64,000 bases of DNA. Origin: Psettodes erumei (lineage: Eukaryota; Chordata; Actinopteri; Pleuronectiformes; Psettodidae). The position numbers and the translations under genes were made by a program. The stretch spans positions 124,001 to 188,000 of the forward strand of contig JAFBJZ010000874.1 in NCBI GenBank assembly GCA_016785225.1, written 5' to 3'. Positions 48,211-61,530 of this stretch are shown piece by piece. The number at the start of each line of letters is the position of its first letter. Position 1 is the first letter of the stretch. The notes beneath the pieces are model-generated. The model did not search any database. It was not told the DNA's origin and saw nothing but the letters and a program-made list of their open reading frames with translations.

Positions 48211-50260
48211 TGACGTTTACTGGGTTTTTTTTTAAACAGGCAGCTAGAAGGACACCTAACCTGGTGCATTCACGGATTCACGGTAAACGTGGGAGGACAC
48301 CAGTCAATTTCTTTTCAACCTCGAGTTTAGAAAATAATGTGTGCCTTGTCAAAGTGAATAAGCTTCCTGTATATAAGAGCATGGATTGTGCGGGGCATAC
48401 TTGACGTTTGCATGTGCAATATAGAGAATAAAATAAAATGAAATGATTGAATTCGTTATGAGCTATTATTAAATTTATCAAGACACCTCAAGTGATTATA
48501 TACTATATACATGTGCAGGAAATAGGGTACTACCAAGAGTACAAAAATTAAAAAAAACAACACACAAGCACATAATTTTCACCGATTTTCACAGCAAAAT
48601 CCATTAATCACAGACACTTTTTTTAATTTAAAAAAATAATTTATTAAGTTAACACAATTGCTACTTATTAGTTAAAACACTTTTCGTCAAATTAAATGAA
48701 ACTATGTTTTCAGAAATACATTGGGGTAAATGTTAATTACAGGGGGACATTTCTCATTTGGATGTCTGTGACCTTTGACTCTTGATCATATTTCAGTAAA
48801 GTAATCCCTAATACGATCCAAACTTAATTGACGTAGGAATTTTGAATACCACCAGAGGGCACAATAACACAGACCATAATGAAGGAATAAAAAAACCAAA
48901 CAAAATCTAAACTAAGAGATATAACCCGAAAAAAATGCAATAGCGTTTAAAGCACAATCACAATGTACTGAGAGTACACTTTTTATATGTATATATTCCC
49001 ATTACAGTATACAGAGAAACATATGTGATGACATTAAGACAAATAGTTTTACCACTTAAATTAGGCTAAATATAATGAGATAAATCTGTTCAAATGCTTA
49101 GTACAGAGCTCTGACTCCATGCATAGCATTAGGTACCACAACTAGTTGCATGATCTCACCAGCACAAGGACCATATTGATTAATCTATTTTTACCTTTTT
49201 TTATCTGCCATTCACAAACAATTCAATTAATTATTCAGGCAGTATTTAAACATGTCAGCTCTGTACATGTACCATTCTGGAGGCCTGTAAATGGACAGTG
49301 AGGAGTTCTCTTACTCTGCTGTCGATGCTGTTCAGTCTGTGTGCATCAGAGGCTCAGGCATGGGGAGGATGGAATTCTTAGTGAGCTGCACAAGATCAGG
49401 ACCAGCATGTTTAAAAAGAGGGCTCAAAAAGTTGAGTTTGAAACACGGCCTGAGAATACCACTCACTGCCCCTGTTACCTGGGTGAGTCACACAGAGGCT
49501 GATAGAGAACAAGGTGAGCCAGGTGGATAAGCTGAAAGGTGATCATCATTGGAATGCGAATGGAGCAGCTGCAGAGAGAGACTCACAATAGAGACTGGGA
49601 ACTTCTCTGGGAAAGTGAAATTCCATTTGGTTAACATATGCATCTGACTTATTTTACACCTAAAGTTTATTTTTACTTTATTTTACCATGTATATTTGCA
49701 TAATTATACATAAATTATTTGAGCTGAACTTCTACGACTATTTCCTTTAGGATAAATAAAGTTTTATCTAACCTAAATATACCCATATACAGTAAAATAA
49801 AAAATTATATATATATATATAATGTACTAAATATGTAGAATAAAGGAGGTGCAAATAATGACAGCGGTGGAGCTCATTTTAATTGTTGTATTCAGTGTTG
49901 GGAGTGTTAAAAAACAATGCATCATACTTTATAAGTGTGCAGTATGTAAAATCGTTGTATGTCAAATCTTAATTTGTATAGTCACCAATAAGTGAAACTG
50001 TCGAATATATACAGTGGATTCAAATGTACATTATTTCCCTGTGAACTGTAGCGGAGTTTAGGTAGACTTTAAAGTGACGTGAAATTGAAGTACCCATGTG
50101 CAGATACGTGACTGACTAATTTGATGATTTAATAACGTATATAGTATGTCATGTTCAATCACCTTAACTTTCAGCGATGATGAAAACGTTGCCTATTACA
50201 GTTCAAACAGTAACAGTGCGTAAACGAGGCCCTCGCATTTTCTATCTTTTAAGTCCTGTT
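48211..50260. other. Spacer between divergent pdxk and chpf
   Basis: AT-rich and without a gene. Around 49,260-49,790 the sequence ends in CTTTAGGATAAATAAAGTTT, resembling the tail of a non-LTR or SINE-type element. The rest of that block has no motif I can assign. Confidence 0.45.
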
Positions 50261-50269
50261 GAATATCCC

Positions 50270-50535
50270 TCCGCCTTCCGGAGCCTGTATTCATCCACAC
50301 AGCCAGCAACTAGACCCTCGTCTTACGCCTGACGTCTGGCCGGGGGAGGAGCCAGGGCGCCGTTATACTGACACGTAAGAATCCTGCGTAAATTTTAAGG
50401 AAGAAGCTACATCTTTTCCGTAGGTGGGACGTCGTTCACGGCTGCTGTGCCTCCGACTTGATGTATAGTTGACCTCATTCCTCGGACTCTTTAGAAACGA
50501 CGCCGGACTGTCGGAGCGAAGAGCCGACGCGCAAG
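50270..50535 (+). promoter_or_regulatory. chpf: chpf promoter / 5' UTR
   Basis: GC-rich sequence directly upstream of the chpf start codon. No convincing TATA box was seen. Exact transcription start unknown. Confidence 0.45.
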
Positions 50536-53500
50536 ATGAGATTCTCCGCGTTGATTTCTGTCCTGCGGTCGGTCGGCCCGGTTGTGATCGGCATTTCTTT
50601 GGGGTTCACTTTGAGTTTACTGAGCGTGAACTGGACGGACGAAGCGTGCTATCTGGACGGCAAGGAGGGCGAGGATGTGACTTTGGGTCAGGATGGGCTG
50701 CTCAAAGGAGCTCGCAAGCCCAACTCCATTTCGACCCTCAACGATGTGGAGTCCGAGGAGGATTTCGAACCGAGAATAGTCCCGTATAAACAAGTCCAGC
50801 AGAGTGCCCCAAAGAAAGTTTTCAGGTAAGCTTTGTGTGGCCGTTCGCTGCGTGGGCTGACAACACATGACTTGTGTTTGCTTTAAATACAGGCCACAGC
50901 ATTATAGGTTACAGTACAGCAGGCCTCGTTGCAGCTCATCCCCAGTGTAATGATGAGCGAGAAATCAGTCATTGTGTTAGTCCACATAAGAGCAGGTAAT
51001 AACACAGCTGTCACTGCGCGTCATGTGGTTGTGAGATCAGAAAGCAGCAGCAGAATAAATAAAGCTAATAAAACAAAAGTAAATGGCAAGCGCACTTAAC
51101 TACAAGGCTCTGTCCTGTCCGTGATGTTATGGGCCGAGATCAAGTTACCACAGAAAGTTGACTGCCCCGCTTCCACTGCTGCCTTGTACCTGCTCACGTT
51201 CACAGAGCTGAGACCAGGGGCTGTGCCATGCCTCCACACTGAAGGCGTCTGCCCAGCAGGCAAACGTTTCCAAGATTTCCTGGATGGAGCCCTTGTTTGA
51301 ATGTGAGCCCTCGCACGCAAAGCGGCTGCATTTCATTACATTTCTGAGAAAAAAAGAGTCTTTTCCCAGTTGGACAGTTCTGCTGAGTTAAGAGTCTGTG
51401 GAAGCCTCGAGGTCCCCAGGTTTCATAGGCAAACTGTGCAGCAGTTTGTACATTAAGTGGTACATCTGAAACGAACTACATTGTCATTACTCATTAACCT
51501 GACGTTTTATTTTAAGATTCCTTGGAAAGGAATGTCAAAATGTGCTGAGTTCAAATTAGTTTGTTTCATCCACTAGTCCAGAGTTCAAATCTATTTCCTT
51601 TTCTATCATGTTTGAACAGAAAAGCAACACATACCTCGACCTTTGCATGAGTAATTACGAAAATGATTAATCATTTATCAAAATAGTTGCTTTTAACAGT
51701 TACAGAAAAGTGAGGCTGGGTCATAGTTTAAGGTGATGAATCACAGTGCGTGTTCTTGCATGTTTACCTCTCCAACTGTGTATTTGTAAGACACTGACTC
51801 AGATCCACAGATCCAAAATTTCAGCTTTTTTGAACCTGAAAGTTACAGAACCAAAATGGTCCAAATTAGGTTTTTCAATGTGACAGTGTTGCAGCATTGT
51901 TCAGTATTGGTGAAGGTTTGTCTTCTGCTTTTTAGTGTCTTCATTCAAAGCGCTGTTTAATCGGTTGCTGTTTGATGCCTTTTTCAGGGCGAGATACATA
52001 AGCACAGAGTTGGGGATGCGGGAGCGTCTGTTTGTCGGGGTCCTGACGTCCAAAAACACCATCAACACCATGGGCGTCGCGGTCAATCGCACCATTAGCC
52101 ATCACCTGGACTCCGTGATCTTCTTCACCGGCACGCGCAACCGCAAAGTCCCTCACGGCATGTTCGTGGTCTCTCACGGAGACGAGAGGCTGATCTGGAA
52201 CATGTTTCAGACCATCAGGTACATTTTAGACCATTACATCAACGAGTACGACTGGTTTTACTTTGTCCAAGATGACACGTACACGGAGGCCGACAGGATC
52301 AAGGCCCTGGTGGATCACCTGAGCATGGATCGAGAGCTGTACATGGGCAGCCCCGAGGAGTTCATCGGGGGAGATGGAGGGGAAGTATTGCTACGGAGGG
52401 TTTGGGTACCTCCTGTCACGCACCCTGCTCCTGCGGCTCCAGCCCTTCCTGGAAAACTGCAGGAACGACATCCTGAGTGCCAGGCCTGACGAGTGGCTCG
52501 GGAGATGCATCATCGACTACACCAACACAAACTGTGTCAGTGAATATGAGGTAGGCTGAGCCGCCTTCTTCACCATACTGTGTCTCATCAGAACATTTTT
52601 GGATGAAGCTGCTTCTCGGCTTCTTGTTGCTTTAAAGTAAAAAAAGGAGAAGTTCGTAGTTAAAAGGAACAAAGAGTAACACAGAAACCTGCTGTGAGAC
52701 TGTCAGTCAGAACAGCTGTGTGACAGGTTACAGCAGGGGCTCCCCTCCACAGAGAAACTAAACTGTCATGGCAGAAATCACGCTTTGCCTCTGGGACAGC
52801 ACTTAAACTTGACAGACAGCTATATAAAACTGTAATTACCATGCTAGCACAGAGGTGGTATTTATATCACAGAGAAGTTTGCTAATACCCTTCAGCCACC
52901 CCCCCCTCGCCTCCAGCAGCCGCTTGGAATAGACAAACAGGCAAGCAGAGCACGGCTGTGTTCAACCTTGCTTGGGTTCAATGGTGTGAAAATCCCCTGT
53001 GGGTCAACATGCTGTGGCCCTGTAATGTCATTAGCATTTAAGGTCAAACAAGCTCTGCCGAGCCTTGATCTGTCCCAGTGCCCTTTGAGATGACTGTTTG
53101 CTTCCTCCGTGCTAAAGTTCCTCATCTTTCTCAACAAACAAAATACACACTTTACCATTCATACATCATACACACCAGCCGGGATAACGTTGTTGACTTG
53201 CTCTGTAGATGTTACAGTGTCTCGTGCTTCCATTTTCTCCTCCTTGGCCACAACCCAGAGCAGGAAACCATCTTGTTTCACTGTGGAGTGACTTGCATGG
53301 TTAACCAGAGCTCCAGCAGAGCCCCTTAGATAAGGGGGGGAGTAGGGAAAGTTAAGAGGCCTGGAAAACAGCTTGAACACAGAGTCAGACATCAGTTCTG
53401 TCTGTTCAGAGAGAACACTGATGACAGTGAGGTGTGGACAATGCTTCAGTAAGTGTACCATGACAGTCTGCAGGCTGTTGGCAAACATTTGCGAGAGCGT

Positions 53501-55600
53501 CTCCGTTGCCTGTGCTTGCTATAGTTTGATCAGATTGGATTCACTTTTTTTTAATCACTCAAGCTCCTTAGCTGGTTACCCTGTTTTCAGCTTAAACGAT
53601 TGCGTTGTTAAGTGGGATTCTGGTGCCAGTGTCAAGTCATTTGTCGGTTTCACCTTTAAAGCTGTTGTTTTTTAACCCAAGGCCAAGGTTGTGAAATTAA
53701 TTAAAATAGAGCATCTCTTAAACCTCCTATTCCCAGAACAAATCAAGTTCCTGGAAATGACCAAAACTCTGACGATAGAAATGAGTGGTTGTATAACAAT
53801 AGTATTCTGTTCAGTCTTGACTTCACTGTACAATTATGGTTGAAACCAGCCCGTTTGCATTTGAAATGAGCCCAAGATGCTGCCTGGATAGCATGTTGTG
53901 TCTGTTTGAATGTTCGTCACTGGGATTGGAACAACATCAGGTATGTCTTTGTCATGCCAGATTTAAGGCGGCCGATGAAAAGACCTCTCTGTTCCTTCTC
54001 AGGGGCTTCAATACCACCACTATGAGTTGGGAAAAAACTCTGATCCGAGCAAAGAGCGGAGCGAACATTTCAAGAAAGCCCTCACTGTCCATCCAGTGTC
54101 TGACCCCGAACAGATGTACCGGCTGCACAGGTACTTCACCGAGATCGAACTCCAGAAGACCTACGAAGAGATTGCCAAGCTGCAGGTAAGATGACCTTCA
54201 GGTGTCACCTGTGGTTCATTCAAATGTAGAAGGCCTCCTTTTATCTCGCTTCCATTACTGTCAGTCAGGAATATCTGTTGTAGTGGCATGCGAGTTTGCG
54301 TCGGTGCCAGGTTGGTAACATCTTGTGTTTTTCACAGGCAGAAATAAAGAATGTGAGCGTGGTGGCGTTTGAAGGCAACCGCAGCGCCCAGTGGCCAGTG
54401 GGGATCAATCCACCGTTCGAGGCCAAATCTCGTTTTGAGGTGCTGAAGTGGGAGTACTTCACAGAGGAAGAGATTTACTCCTGCGTCGACGGCTCTCCCA
54501 AGTGCGAGCTGCGCGGCATTGACCACTTGGATGTGGTTGATGTCATCGACACAGCCATAGGAGAACTGAACAAGAAGTACAAGCCCGTCTTACACCTGAA
54601 GAAGCAGCAGCTGATTAACGGCTACAGGCGCTTTGACCCCGTCAGGGGCATGGAGTACACCTTGGATCTTCAGCTTGAGGTGGTTAACCAGAAAGGTCAC
54701 AGCCGTTCCATCACCAAGAGGGTTCATCTGGTGCGACCTTTGAGCCAAATAGAGATCATTCCCATGCCCTATGTCACCGAAGCTACAAGGGTTCACATCA
54801 TTATACCTCTTACTCTGCAGGACCGGAGCTATGTCGACCATTTCCTTGAAGTCTTTGCCTCAAACGCCTTTGAGACGAGCGAAAATGCTATCCTAACGTT
54901 CTTGTTTATTTATGACCCAGTGGAGGCGCAGCAGGTTAACCAGAACGACATATTTGCCAGCGTGAAGACTCAGATCAATGCTTACGAACGCAAATACCCC
55001 ACAGTGAAAATCCCTTGGATAAGTGTCAAGACAGAAACGCCATCCCAGATCAAGTTCATGGACATCATCTCAAAGAAGCACCCAGTAGACACGCTGTTCT
55101 TCTTGGCTGGCGTCAACACAAACATCAATTCCGAATTTCTGAACCGCTGTCGCATGAATTCCATAAACAACTGGCAGGTGTTCTTCCCCATCCATTTCCA
55201 GGACTACAACCCTGATGTGGCCTATCACAACCAGCAGCAGCCGGCCACAATAGACCTGATCAAGGACGCAGGCCACTTTGACCGCAGGTCATTCGAAGAG
55301 TCGTGTTTTTACAACTCGGACTACATGGCGACGCGCACACGAATGGTGGCGGACGTTCAAGAGAATGAGGAGATTCTGGAGACGATGGACATCTACGACA
55401 TGTTCATAAAGTATTCGGGTCTGCACGTCTTCAGGGCGGTAGAGCCTGCGTTGCACCAGCAGTACCGCTACCAGGCCTGTAACCCACGACTCAGTGAGGA
55501 CATCTATCACAGATGTGTTCAGAGTAACTTGGAAGGTCTCGGCTCTCGCTCCCACCTCGCAATGCTGCTGTTTGAGCAAGAACAAGGAAACAGCACTTGA
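50536..55600 (+). CDS. chpf: chpf: chondroitin polymerizing factor (4 exons, apparent frameshift in exon 2)
   Basis: A Golgi type II membrane protein that partners chondroitin synthases to elongate chondroitin chains. Coding exons: 50536-50825, 51988-52550, 54003-54185, 54338-55600. Splice sites are all GT/AG. Seen: cytosolic MRFSALISVLRSV, a signal anchor at about residues 14-30, ARYISTELGMRERLFVGV, YFVQDDTYTEADR in the N-terminal glycosyltransferase-like domain, RNDILSARPDEWLGRC, QLINGYRRFDPVRGMEYTLD, and DTLFFLAGVNTNINSEFLNR, where chondroitin synthases have a DxD. The C-terminus is LLFEQEQGNST, as in human CHPF. The exons sum to 2,299 bases, not a multiple of three. In exon 2 the frame slips at GGGGGAGATGG (52,367-52,377). 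Read literally, translation stops at 52,487 after about 263 residues. Full length would be about 766 (human 775). Confidence 0.94.
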
Positions 55601-58400
55601 AAATGCCAGCAAGAACGTCTGCTCTGGAACTTGTTTAAATGGATGTTAAAGGCAGTGTGTTTGTTTTAATAGCACGTTGATGCAAGCTAGAATTTGGGGT
55701 GGACAGGAACATGTAGTGCCACCCATAAATTCAGCCTTCCCTTTGCCCTAAACACAACCCATGTTTGGAGATGTGGTTACACAGCATGTGACCTCATCTG
55801 ACATTCTCCATCTTCCAGTTTGCATCAAGAGTTATTTGGTTTATTCGGGTTTTTAGCTAGTTTGGAAAAATGAATGCAGTACATTCCTAATGAAACCTTT
55901 TTAAAGTAAATGTTTACAATACTTGTCCATACAGATGAGTACCTAGAACCAAATCCTTTTGCTACTCTGACGACTTTGAAAAAGGTGCGTTAAGCAATTT
56001 CTGGCTGCTAGAGGGCTAAAGTCAAAGCCGCAGAGCAGCGAGGTACTGTTGGCTTTCCCCCTGCTTACCATGAAGGTGACTACCAAACCTCCAGCAGACA
56101 CAGGGTTACATAGGTAGTGTCCAGTAAAAGTCCAATATTGACTTGGATTTTATCCTTGGGTTGGACGACCAACTCCTGGAATAAACCCCTTGTTCTCTAC
56201 AGTTTTGCATACGAGAGACTTAGTTAAACCAGTGTGCTGAGAACAGCTGCTCATGGTTTTGTACGGGGCTGTGGGATTAAACCAAGTGAACTAATACAAT
56301 GAGTTCAATATGGCAAAAAGCTTTAGTGGGTCGTTGCTTGTCAGAAGCACGAGCAGCAACGTTTCCACATATAATGATGTGGTTTAAATCGACATCAAAG
56401 ACATTTTTACATGGAGCTTCACAACTCTGGTAGATAAACATTAGCATTTGTTTGCCCTTTCATACAAGGGCACTGAGATATTTACTGGTTTGAGTATTTT
56501 TAAAAAATGTGCCTTGACACTGACTTCTCATATGCTGGCTGTTACTCCTTCAGGTGTTGCACACCTGATGTTTTTCATTAGATTGTTTGGTATTATTACC
56601 ACATGAATAATAGTTTTGAATGGGTGGGAGATATTCTCTTTCACTGTGGATAAAGCCTGTTACATAGCGATGGGTAAACTCGACTTTTTTTTTTTTTTTT
56701 TTTTTTTTTACAGGTGACTTGTAAATATCGTGTTCCCAGTCACCCACAGGTCCTACATGTGCCTCAAAGCAGGGGAGGTGTTCCCACTGTTGGTCTTCTG
56801 AGGTCGTTCTATTCGTCCAGCAGTGTCTCTCTGAGCTGAATTTTTCTCTTTGAAACTTTTTGATGTTGCAGTAAAATTTCCACGGAGAGGCAAAGGAAAA
56901 TTATGAATAATGGGTAAAAAAATACTTGGTAATTGTCTGAAGTGATTGCCCAGGTGTTTCATTTTTTTCAAGAGTCCTTGAAGTAAGCGGTACTTTAAAA
57001 CAGAATGAATTAGTCTGGAAATGATTGAAATTAAGAATGCATGAATAATTTTTCACATGTAGACAGTTTTAGACACTAGAAATGTTTTTCACAATATTGT
57101 TAAAAGAAATATTTAAGTTATTGAATGATGTCACTGTCCTCCATTTCTTGAGCTGGCCACTTCGTCCCAGTTGCAGTACGAACCAATGGGAGGCCTTTTC
57201 CACATTACTGAGGGGTGATGGAGCCGGCCGTGCTCGACACCAGACAGTTATTGGTAGATTATAATGTGCAATATTACAGATTACAGATAACGGGACGTAT
57301 GGGTGATGGAGGACAGGACTTTTAACGTTGCAGACATTTGCTGCAAGTACAGCAGTGTGTGTATCACAATACTGTTCACGTTACATGATTTAAGACTCAT
57401 ACTTTCTGTTTGATGCAAGGTAAATACACTGTAATCTCTGTCCACCAGACCTTTAATGTATTTTGCTGACACTAGACACTTTTTGTCATCAAATTTACTT
57501 TGAAATACGTAAAGATTAAGGCAAGTCACTTTATTTAACTTGAATTGGATTCAAAGTATACGTTGAAAACTCTACATCCACAGTGGTAATCGAAAACGGT
57601 GTTTGCCATCGCAGTCAGTCGTCACTGACGTTCTTTTTTCTCTTTTCTTTAACATAACGCATCTCTTTCTCGACGAGAGCAGTCTTTCACCACGACCATG
57701 CTCCAGCTGACATACTATGAATGTTCACCATGATTCTTCGACGAGTACCATGCTAATGATGTGCATGAGTTGGGTAACCCAATCTTCCAAAAACCACTGT
57801 GAAAGATGGAGGGGCTGAGATTACCATATGAAGGTGTCGTGGTGATCTGCTTCGTCTTTGCCTTCTGTAGACGTGAGAGGCAGATTAATCACACTGTGTT
57901 GTTAGCACAGCCACCATCGCTGAAGTCTCCAAGTATTTTGTCCATAACTTATTTATCTGTCATTTTTCCACAAAGTATGCAGATTCTCTGTACATGTATA
58001 AATATTTTAGACACTATTTTTAATCCTTTTTGTTAGCTTTAATTACACAGCAACACATATTTTATTGTTTGTTGACACAATCAAACATATGCTGTATCTT
58101 ACTTTGTTGGGGTTTTTTTTGCTTTGAAAGATGTCACGTCATTTCACAATGCACACAATTTAAAATGTGTGTATTTCCTTTACACTTTGAATCATTAAAA
58201 TCATTTCTAAAAAGCTGGTAAATACACAGACAATGCACAGCTTTTAAATTCCATATGTTGGACCCGTTGGTTTACATTATTTTATGTGTATGGGTACTAT
58301 TGTAACACAAGCAATAAATTTTAACTCATGTTCAGTGCATTTAATTGTGTGCTGTAATTCCCAGTGAACTGTGAATTATTGTAATTTTTAAATAAAGGTA
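55601..58400 (+). other. chpf: chpf 3' UTR (inferred)
   Basis: No coding sequence follows the chpf stop for nearly 3 kb. AATAAA signals occur at 58,313-58,318 and 58,391-58,396. A pure T run lies at 56,685-56,709. A long 3' UTR ending near 58.4 kb is plausible but not proven. Confidence 0.45.
58391..58396 (+). terminator. chpf: Candidate chpf polyadenylation signal
   Basis: Canonical AATAAA about 2.8 kb past the stop, in a T/A-rich context. Another lies 78 bases before it. Confidence 0.4.
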
Positions 58401-59190
58401 TTTAAATTAAAAATCTATCTTTTTATTTGCTTTTTTTAAGATAAGGGGTGAGGACTAGTTTCTGTATTGCAGTGACAAAGTCCCGTTTGTCCTTTAGGTG
58501 TCAGCAGAACAGCATGTTTGGAGTCTGCAGCACTGGTTCCCGACCAGTACTGGCTGCTGGCTGCCGAGGTGAGCGGCATTACTGGAATCGCATTGTGACT
58601 GCGAGCGCTATGGTTATTTCTTTCATGTGCACAGCAGGACTGCAGTTAGCATTTCTTCTCATGTCAGACCCGAGGTATTCCTGATGTCCGGGGTTGGGGA
58701 AAAAAACAGGGAAAACGTTGAAACCTTAATTACAGCTTTAGTTATTTCAGGGGTCCATATGCACTACCCGGAGGCATGCTGTAAAACCACATAAGTACAG
58801 AGCAGCTGGGACTTAATTGTAAGTCATTATTTTGTACTTGGTTTTACGTTCGATCCCAGGACTTTCTCCTCCCACACGGGGACACAGTTGTTTCAAGTCC
58901 TCTTGAAACTGCTACTACAAAATGTAGGGGTTTTTTTTTTTTTTTTTTTTAAATTTGGGCTCACCTGGAGGGTAATTAAGGAAGCTGAATTACATGAATT
59001 TTGAGATAACAGAGTGGTTAATAAAACACTCATTTTAAATAGATAATGATACTTCTTCAAATAGCCTGTTTAAGCTGTCTTCCTAAAACTCACCTCTGAG
59101 ATGCCATCACTTTCCCTGTGAGTCATTTCCTTTTATATCATTGTGTTAGTCCGAGGTGGAAAGGCTCTAAAAATACATTGTGACTGTGTT

Positions 59191-59193
<3 letters not shown>

Positions 59194-59223
<30 letters not shown>
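59194..59223. repeat. (GA)n microsatellite
   Basis: About 30 bases of uninterrupted GA dinucleotide repeat. Confidence 0.95.
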
Positions 59224-59227
<4 letters not shown>

Positions 59228-60889
59228 ACAACGTGAAGTTACAAAGTGAAATAGGCTCCAGATTTAGGAAGCACTGGTTTTTATCTAAACTTTAATAGTC
59301 ATTGTATTTGCCATATTTAACATTTATAAAATGTGTTCTAACAGAGGAAATAATCACAAGATCACACTTCTGTACAAAATGTAAGCGTTCCTTGTTACTG
59401 CAGTGGTGGTCCGTTTCCATTACTGTCAGATATGGGATGAAATTTCCTCTTATGAATTCCTGACAGCTACTTGCATCACCCTGCATTTATATTTTTTTCC
59501 TTCTCAGATGACCTCTCAGGCCTCAGCTAATAAATATTCAGCTGAAAAAAGGGCAAAATAGCAAATATTCCAAACTTAACATCGGTGGCTGGTTGGATTA
59601 AATAGATTTTTATGGATCATGTAAAAAGCACACGCAGGCTGAATGTCATGGCGCTATAGACAGGTAGACTTAAAGAGCTCCCGAGAAGGGAGATTAGAGG
59701 CTCGGGGGATCTTAGGAATGTGAGCTACATGTTGTCAAGCAGGGAAGTTGTCCAATCTGCTACAGCACAGACCCACTGACCACCACTCACTCCAGTGGCG
59801 ACTCACACAGACCGCTGTAGTGACATCAACTCTTTGTATTCAACTTATCTATGTTTTAAGATGCCTTTGGACACGTGATTAACCAGGTGGTGTTTTACAG
59901 TGGAGCTAAACACAGCATCTCTAAGATTAAAAAAAAATCTTTCAACATCGACTCCAGGCTCTACCATTCAAACAAAACTCTACAGTGATAATTCAGCCCT
60001 GTATTCATCTCTACACATCAGCCCCTGTGTGACTTGTCTGAGGATAGCTACAATTATTGATGACAGAGAAGAAGATTGTTATGCATAGCCTGCACAGCAT
60101 GCCATCAGAGACTGTGATTGGGAACCTTTTGAAAATGTCAAAGTGACACATGATTATGAATATTAAACAGCCATGTATAGCCCATGATTACTTGACGGGA
60201 GGAGGGGATTTGACAGATGGAGGACTGTGAAATCTCACTGTGAGCAGAAATGATATATGGTGATACTGGCACCAATCGGATTAACAGAAACATATTTACG
60301 TGGTCATTTGTAAACATGATACATTCTATGATGTGTGAAGAGCTCCCTAAATCTTCCCAGACAAATGTTGATGTAAGGTGGATTGTCTGCCACCTTTTGT
60401 GCAGTATCTTTAAAATTTAGTCCAACAATTTTTGTTCATACTTCACCACAACAGACGTGTGATGCGATGTGAACATATGAACCAAGATTAAAAGCATTTG
60501 TCCTGTGATTTAGCACATGTAGTCCCATGTGTCAACTGAAGGTGAATCCGCCTGAGTTAGCAGTCATGCTGCACTCATTTTAACATGGTTTACACTGTGC
60601 AGGTCATTAAACATCACTCATGAAATTCTTGTCATTGTTCTTCGTGGAGAAAGACTGGTCTAATCATATACTTTAACTTTAGCTAGAATAGCTAGCTTGT
60701 CCGGCTAGTCTTAGAACTTAAGTACTAGCTAACTGCTAACGCTGTAAACCGCTGTTCGGCGCGTTCCACTGCACAAACAAAACATGACACGTAGCCATTG
60801 TCCAAGGTTCTGCTTTTGTTTCTATCGTTCCTCACCTGTTTTGCAAGCGATTTGCTTAATTAAACTTCTGCTTTGTTTGAGAAATAATA

Positions 60890-61530
60890 GTTAGGGTCAC
60901 CTCACCCCCGCGTGTGCGTAGCAACTAAATTGTTGCATTAGATTCTCAGTATGCAAATTAATGTAGGAACGCGTCGACACGATTGGATCGTCAACCTCAA
61001 GAGTTGTGGCCAACCGAGGCAGCCAGTCCCAGCGCTCCAATCCCGTGAGGGCAATTTGGAGGAGATTCTCTAAAATCCCGGACAGCCTGGCAGTCAGGGC
61101 GGGTGTTCGTCTGACAGCTCTGCTCTGTCCATGTACTGACTGTACCAATAGTTTTACTATTGTTAGAATTGCAGACCACTTTATGGGTGATAACTTTCAG
61201 GTATTTGGTTAGTTAGGGACAGGGTCCAGGAGGTTAAGTGTTTGCAGTGTTTTTGGTTTTTAGACAGTGACTTATGGCAGAGAGGTTTTAGTTACTATTT
61301 TTATTTAATTAAGGTAGTTATTACCTGTATTAGAGTCCTCTTTTCACTATATTTATTTGCTGATATAAACAACATCCGTATTTGCCCCGTCCCCCCTACT
61401 TCTGTTGCCTCTTTGTTCTACGCTTAAATCATTGCCCTTGCTTTAAATAAATTACTTTTATTTCACTAAGGTTTTATTTCTGGTTTTATGTGGCTCCCTT
61501 TTCCACACGAGCAACGTCGTAACAGTGAGA
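60890..61530 (+). mobile_element. Possible LTR-like retroelement remnant
   Basis: A GC-shifted block ends with AATAAA (about 61,447), then about 75 bases of T-rich sequence and the terminus CAACGTCGTAACA, which resembles the R-U5 end of a solo LTR. I could not find a matching TG start with a target duplication, nor any gag/pol coding sequence. Low confidence. Confidence 0.25.
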
